This document shows positions 31,861 through 34,294 of a stretch of 34,294 nt of DNA, piece by piece. The stretch's first letter is position 1. The number at the start of each line of letters is the position of its first letter. Below the pieces are notes generated by a model that worked only from the letters and a program-made list of their open reading frames with translations, did not search any database and was not told the origin of the DNA. A program made the translations under genes and the position numbers. The stretch lies in the NCBI GenBank assembly GCA_017554105.1, contig JAFZIY010000022.1, forward strand, positions 1 through 34,294, given 5' to 3'. Source of the stretch: Prevotella sp. (lineage in GTDB: Bacteria; Bacteroidota; Bacteroidia; Bacteroidales; Bacteroidaceae).

Positions 31861-33894
31861 ATGACTGAAAGCATGAGGTCCTCTTTCTTTTCTATACTGT
31901 CTGCGAGGGTTCTACTCTTGCTGATTACTGTTTTTTGCACATCGTTATTGTCTGCACAAGAACATCAGCGTTCATGGGAAAGTCTGTTCAATGAAGTGAT
32001 GTCGATGGAAGACAGCGAAAGCATGTCGTGGCAAGAGACTTATGATATACTGTGCGAACTGGAGGAACACCCGATTGACCTTAACAATGCTACGAGGGAA
32101 GACCTGGAGGCAATACCGTTCCTTACGGGACAGCAGGTAATGGACATCTGCGAATATCTATATAAATACGCTCCGATGAAAACTCTCGGCGAACTGGCAA
32201 TGATAGAGTCGCTCGACTATTATCAACGTGAGTTGTTGCGACATTTCGTAATACTGGGTGAAGTTGAGAAGCGTGGGTTTCCTTCGGCAAAGAATATAAT
32301 GAAGTATGGTAACCACGAGCTGGTGGCGACGGCTAAGATTCCAACGTATAAAAGGAAAGGCGACGAAGATGGTTATCTCGGAAGTCCTTATAAACATTCG
32401 CTGAAATACACTTTCAATTACGGACAGTATGTCAAGGCGGGAGTGCTTGGTTCGAAGGATGCGGGCGAGCCATTTTTCACTAAGGGCAACTCACTGGGAT
32501 ATGATTTCTATTCTTTCTACCTGCAACTGCGTAAAATGGGTAGGTTGAAGAATCTTGTAGTGGGGCGCTATAAGGCGAAGTTCGGCATGGGACTGGTGAT
32601 TAACAATGACTTCATGCTCGGAAAGGTGGCATCGTTACAGCAACTCGGTAATACACCATATAACATCAGGGCACATTCCTCACGTATGGAAAGCAACTAC
32701 CTTCAAGGAGTGGCGGCAACGGTGAATGTGGCGAAAGGACTTGATGCCACGGCATTCTTTTCTTATAGGTATATCGATGCCACCTTGAACAAAGACTCTA
32801 CGATAGCGACAATCCTCGATGATGGTTACCATCGCACTCAGACGGAGATGGATAAAAAAAACAATTCATCGATTACTCTGGGAGGTTTGAACCTCACATA
32901 TCGAAGGGGTGGCTTCCATGTCGGTGCCACGGGCATTTACTCTCATCTGTCACGAGATATCAAGCCAAACACTTCGGCACTGTATAGAAAATACTATGCG
33001 GCAGGAAACGATTTGTGGAATGTAAGTCTGAACTATGGCTATGTATCTCATAAACTGCAGTTCTCAGGTGAAACGGCAACAGGTGATTGTGGGGCTATGG
33101 CTTCACTGAACACCCTTTCATATCGCGCGACAGGCGACATCGACATTCTGACTCTCTATCGATTCTACTCTAAGAAGTATTATTCTCTTTATTCTGAGAG
33201 TTTTAGTGAAGGCGGAAGAGTGCAAAATGAAAGTGGTTTCTATATCGGAGCCAACTGGCATCCTTCTGCAAAATTCCGTCTGATGGGTTATTTTGACTTT
33301 GCTTTCTTCCCATGGCCTAAATATCAGGCAGTAATAGCATCGCATGCGTACGATGGTTTCGTTCAGGCTACGTATAAGTTTGGCGCCTGGAATCTTCTGG
33401 CTCGTTATCGTATTAAAATCAAGGAAAGGGACAACGAGGACAAAACGGCTCTCATCAATAGAAGCGAGCATAGGGGTAGAGTTGTCGTTGGATATGATGG
33501 AGGGTTGTGGACTTCTTCCACTCAGGCAGACGTGACTTATGTATCTTATAAGGAGAATGATTTTGGTTGGATGGTAAGCGAGAGACTTTCCTTGAAACCT
33601 GTTCGTTGGCTTTCTCTTGTGGGAAGTATCGCTTATTTCAAGACTGACAGTTATGATGCACGCATATATTATTATGAGACAGGACCGCTTTATACGTTTA
33701 ATTTTCCTTCGTTCTATGGTGAAGGAATACGTTATTCGTTTTTTGCGCGTGCCGATTTCTCAAAAAAAGTGATGATGATTGCCAGAGTAGCCACAACCAA
33801 TTATTTCGACAGGAATACCATAGGTTCTTCTTATCAGATGATAAACCATTCTTCGATGACAGATGTCGAATTACAGCTCCGATTGAAGTTCTGA
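31861..33894 (+). CDS. Helix-hairpin-helix protein with predicted outer-membrane beta-barrel
   Basis: The product is 677 residues, with a signal peptide ending near residue 32 (LLLITVFCTSLLSAQ); a second in-frame ATG at 31873 would shorten the N-terminus by four residues. Residues about 60-130 hold helix-hairpin-helix motifs of the ComEA type (HPIDLNNATREDLEAIPFLT, then PMKTLGELAMIESLDYYQRE). From about 150 to the end the sequence alternates short aromatic-bounded beta strands and polar loops (for example KYTFNYGQYVKAGVLGSKDA, FRLMGYFDFAFFPWPKYQA) and ends in a strand closing on Phe, ELQLRLKF, as outer-membrane barrels do. This family is widespread in Bacteroidetes but not characterised. A DNA-binding HhH in the periplasm joined to an outer-membrane barrel could point to DNA handling at the surface, which is speculation. 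It stands alone, with its own promoter. Confidence 0.85.
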   Translation: MTESMRSSFFSILSARVLLLLITVFCTSLLSAQEHQRSWESLFNEVMSMEDSESMSWQETYDILCELEEHPIDLNNATREDLEAIPFLTGQQVMDICEYLYKYAPMKTLGELAMIESLDYYQRELLRHFVILGEVEKRGFPSAKNIMKYGNHELVATAKIPTYKRKGDEDGYLGSPYKHSLKYTFNYGQYVKAGVLGSKDAGEPFFTKGNSLGYDFYSFYLQLRKMGRLKNLVVGRYKAKFGMGLVINNDFMLGKVASLQQLGNTPYNIRAHSSRMESNYLQGVAATVNVAKGLDATAFFSYRYIDATLNKDSTIATILDDGYHRTQTEMDKKNNSSITLGGLNLTYRRGGFHVGATGIYSHLSRDIKPNTSALYRKYYAAGNDLWNVSLNYGYVSHKLQFSGETATGDCGAMASLNTLSYRATGDIDILTLYRFYSKKYYSLYSESFSEGGRVQNESGFYIGANWHPSAKFRLMGYFDFAFFPWPKYQAVIASHAYDGFVQATYKFGAWNLLARYRIKIKERDNEDKTALINRSEHRGRVVVGYDGGLWTSSTQADVTYVSYKENDFGWMVSERLSLKPVRWLSLVGSIAYFKTDSYDARIYYYETGPLYTFNFPSFYGEGIRYSFFARADFSKKVMMIARVATTNYFDRNTIGSSYQMINHSSMTDVELQLRLKF

Positions 33895-33915
33895 TTTTCC
33901 TTGTAGTATATTATT

Positions 33916-33954
33916 AATGTACACGCGCGTACATTTTATAATATTTGTACAAAT
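33916..33954. other. Two palindromes after the HhH gene
   Basis: AATGTAC (33916-33922) and GTACATT (33929-33935) form a palindrome around ACGCGC, and ATTTGTACAAAT (33943-33954) is a perfect 12-base palindrome. Both share a GTAC core. They may act as a weak terminator for the gene ending at 33894, or as operator sites upstream of the following promoter. Confidence 0.55.
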
Positions 33955-34003
33955 TGGACCAAATGAAAAAAAATGTTATTTTCTAAAATTTCCCGCAGAA
34001 ATA

Positions 34004-34035
34004 TTTGGAGGGTATTATTATTTGTCGTACCTTTG
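34004..34035 (+). promoter_or_regulatory. Strong promoter of a probable rRNA operon
   Basis: TTTGG (34004-34008) and TACCTTTG (34028-34035) are 19-20 bases apart, a near-perfect Bacteroidetes promoter. The following CACTCGCTTCGC stretch is the start typical of rRNA transcripts in Bacteroides and Prevotella as I know them. Confidence 0.75.
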
Positions 34036-34294
34036 CACTCGCTTCGCTCCTAAAAATGGTGCTGAAGCGAGCGAAATTTTGAGTTCTTTGAAAGATTTCT
34101 ATAAGACAGAGAAGTAGTACAAGAAGCGGGTCGCCCTGCTTGATGCATGGCGATCCGGGTATATGGGAACAACCGTCAGGCGGTATTTTATGTATGCCGC
34201 CCTTTTGATGTTTTGATGTCCTTTGCCCAGTATTGATTGTACCGGATATGCGTCCTTGTGACAGACAGACTTTTTCGCGTCCGGCCTTTTCGGC
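34036..34294 (+). ncRNA. Probable 5' leader of an rRNA operon (16S gene beyond the window)
   Basis: CTCGCTTC (34038-34045) and GAAGCGAG (34064-34071) form the first stem. GTTCTTTGAAA (34083-34093) matches the boxA antitermination site of rRNA leaders (TGTTCTTTGAAA in Bacillus). The segment AAGACAGAGAAGTAGTACAA (about 34103-34122) resembles pre-16S leaders of Prevotella and Bacteroides. Two more hairpins follow: CGGGTCGCC/GGCGATCCG (34127-34135, 34149-34157) and GGCGGTAT/ATGCCGCC (34179-34186, 34194-34201), each with one G-U pair. The 16S start (AGAGTTTGAT) is not reached, so the call rests on the leader alone. A short open frame at 33917-34117 that crosses the promoter and boxA is not taken as a gene. 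Confidence 0.65.

Noticed and set aside
33917-34117. 66-residue open frame
   Set aside because: It crosses the strong promoter, the leader stem and the boxA-like site of the probable rRNA leader, so coding is unlikely.

Overview
The window looks like a chromosomal segment of a Bacteroidales bacterium, most likely Prevotella or a close relative. The grounds are: promoters of the Bacteroidetes type (TTTG, about 19-20 bases, then TAnnTTTG) with little sign of Shine-Dalgarno sites; Bacteroidetes-typical families (the small DUF4492-like protein beside cydAB, a probable DUF4348 lipoprotein, HhH plus beta-barrel proteins); a BspA-like DUF285 surface protein; and the 'WYxxNGQ+L...GIYI..G+K' C-terminal tail common on Prevotella secreted proteins. 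No tRNA, prophage, transposase or cas gene was seen.

Layout. 36-4313 (-) is a giant secreted protein of unknown function. 4314-4801 is a gap holding its promoter, a 22-base-period repeat and the cyd terminator. 4802-7960 (-) is a cytochrome bd oxidase operon (DUF4492-like, cydA, cydB). 8190-14577 (+) is an export operon: a membrane-anchored coiled-coil protein, a TolC-type channel, a HlyD-type adaptor and two ABC-2 permeases, with no ATPase gene. Between the two permeases sits a 23S-rRNA-intervening-sequence-type four-helix-bundle gene enclosed by a 39-base imperfect inverted repeat. This is the most unusual structure in the window. 14615-16569 (-) holds Mrp/ApbC and an AlkD-like protein. 16952-19608 (+) holds a lipoprotein, murB and a PhnP-like metallo-hydrolase. 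19610-20546 (-) is a three-gene set (YtxH, holin-superfamily membrane protein, unknown). 20775-25130 (+) is a run of SPOR lipoprotein, ruvX, def, a TPR protein and an unknown exported protein. 25508-31626 (+) holds an M15 peptidase, the 1680-residue BspA-like protein and an 84-residue acidic peptide. 31861-33894 (+) is a HhH plus putative beta-barrel protein. The last ~290 bases look like the promoter, leader stem and boxA of an rRNA operon whose 16S gene would lie just beyond the window.

The housekeeping genes (murB, def, ruvX, mrp, cydAB) are intact, with their diagnostic motifs. The points worth a second look are the intervening-sequence-like insert in the exporter operon, three noncoding repeat arrays with a period of about 22 bases, the exporter without an ATPase, the C-terminal tail shared by two otherwise unrelated giant proteins, and the small peptide behind the BspA-like gene. 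All gene names come from reading motifs in the translations. No database search was run.
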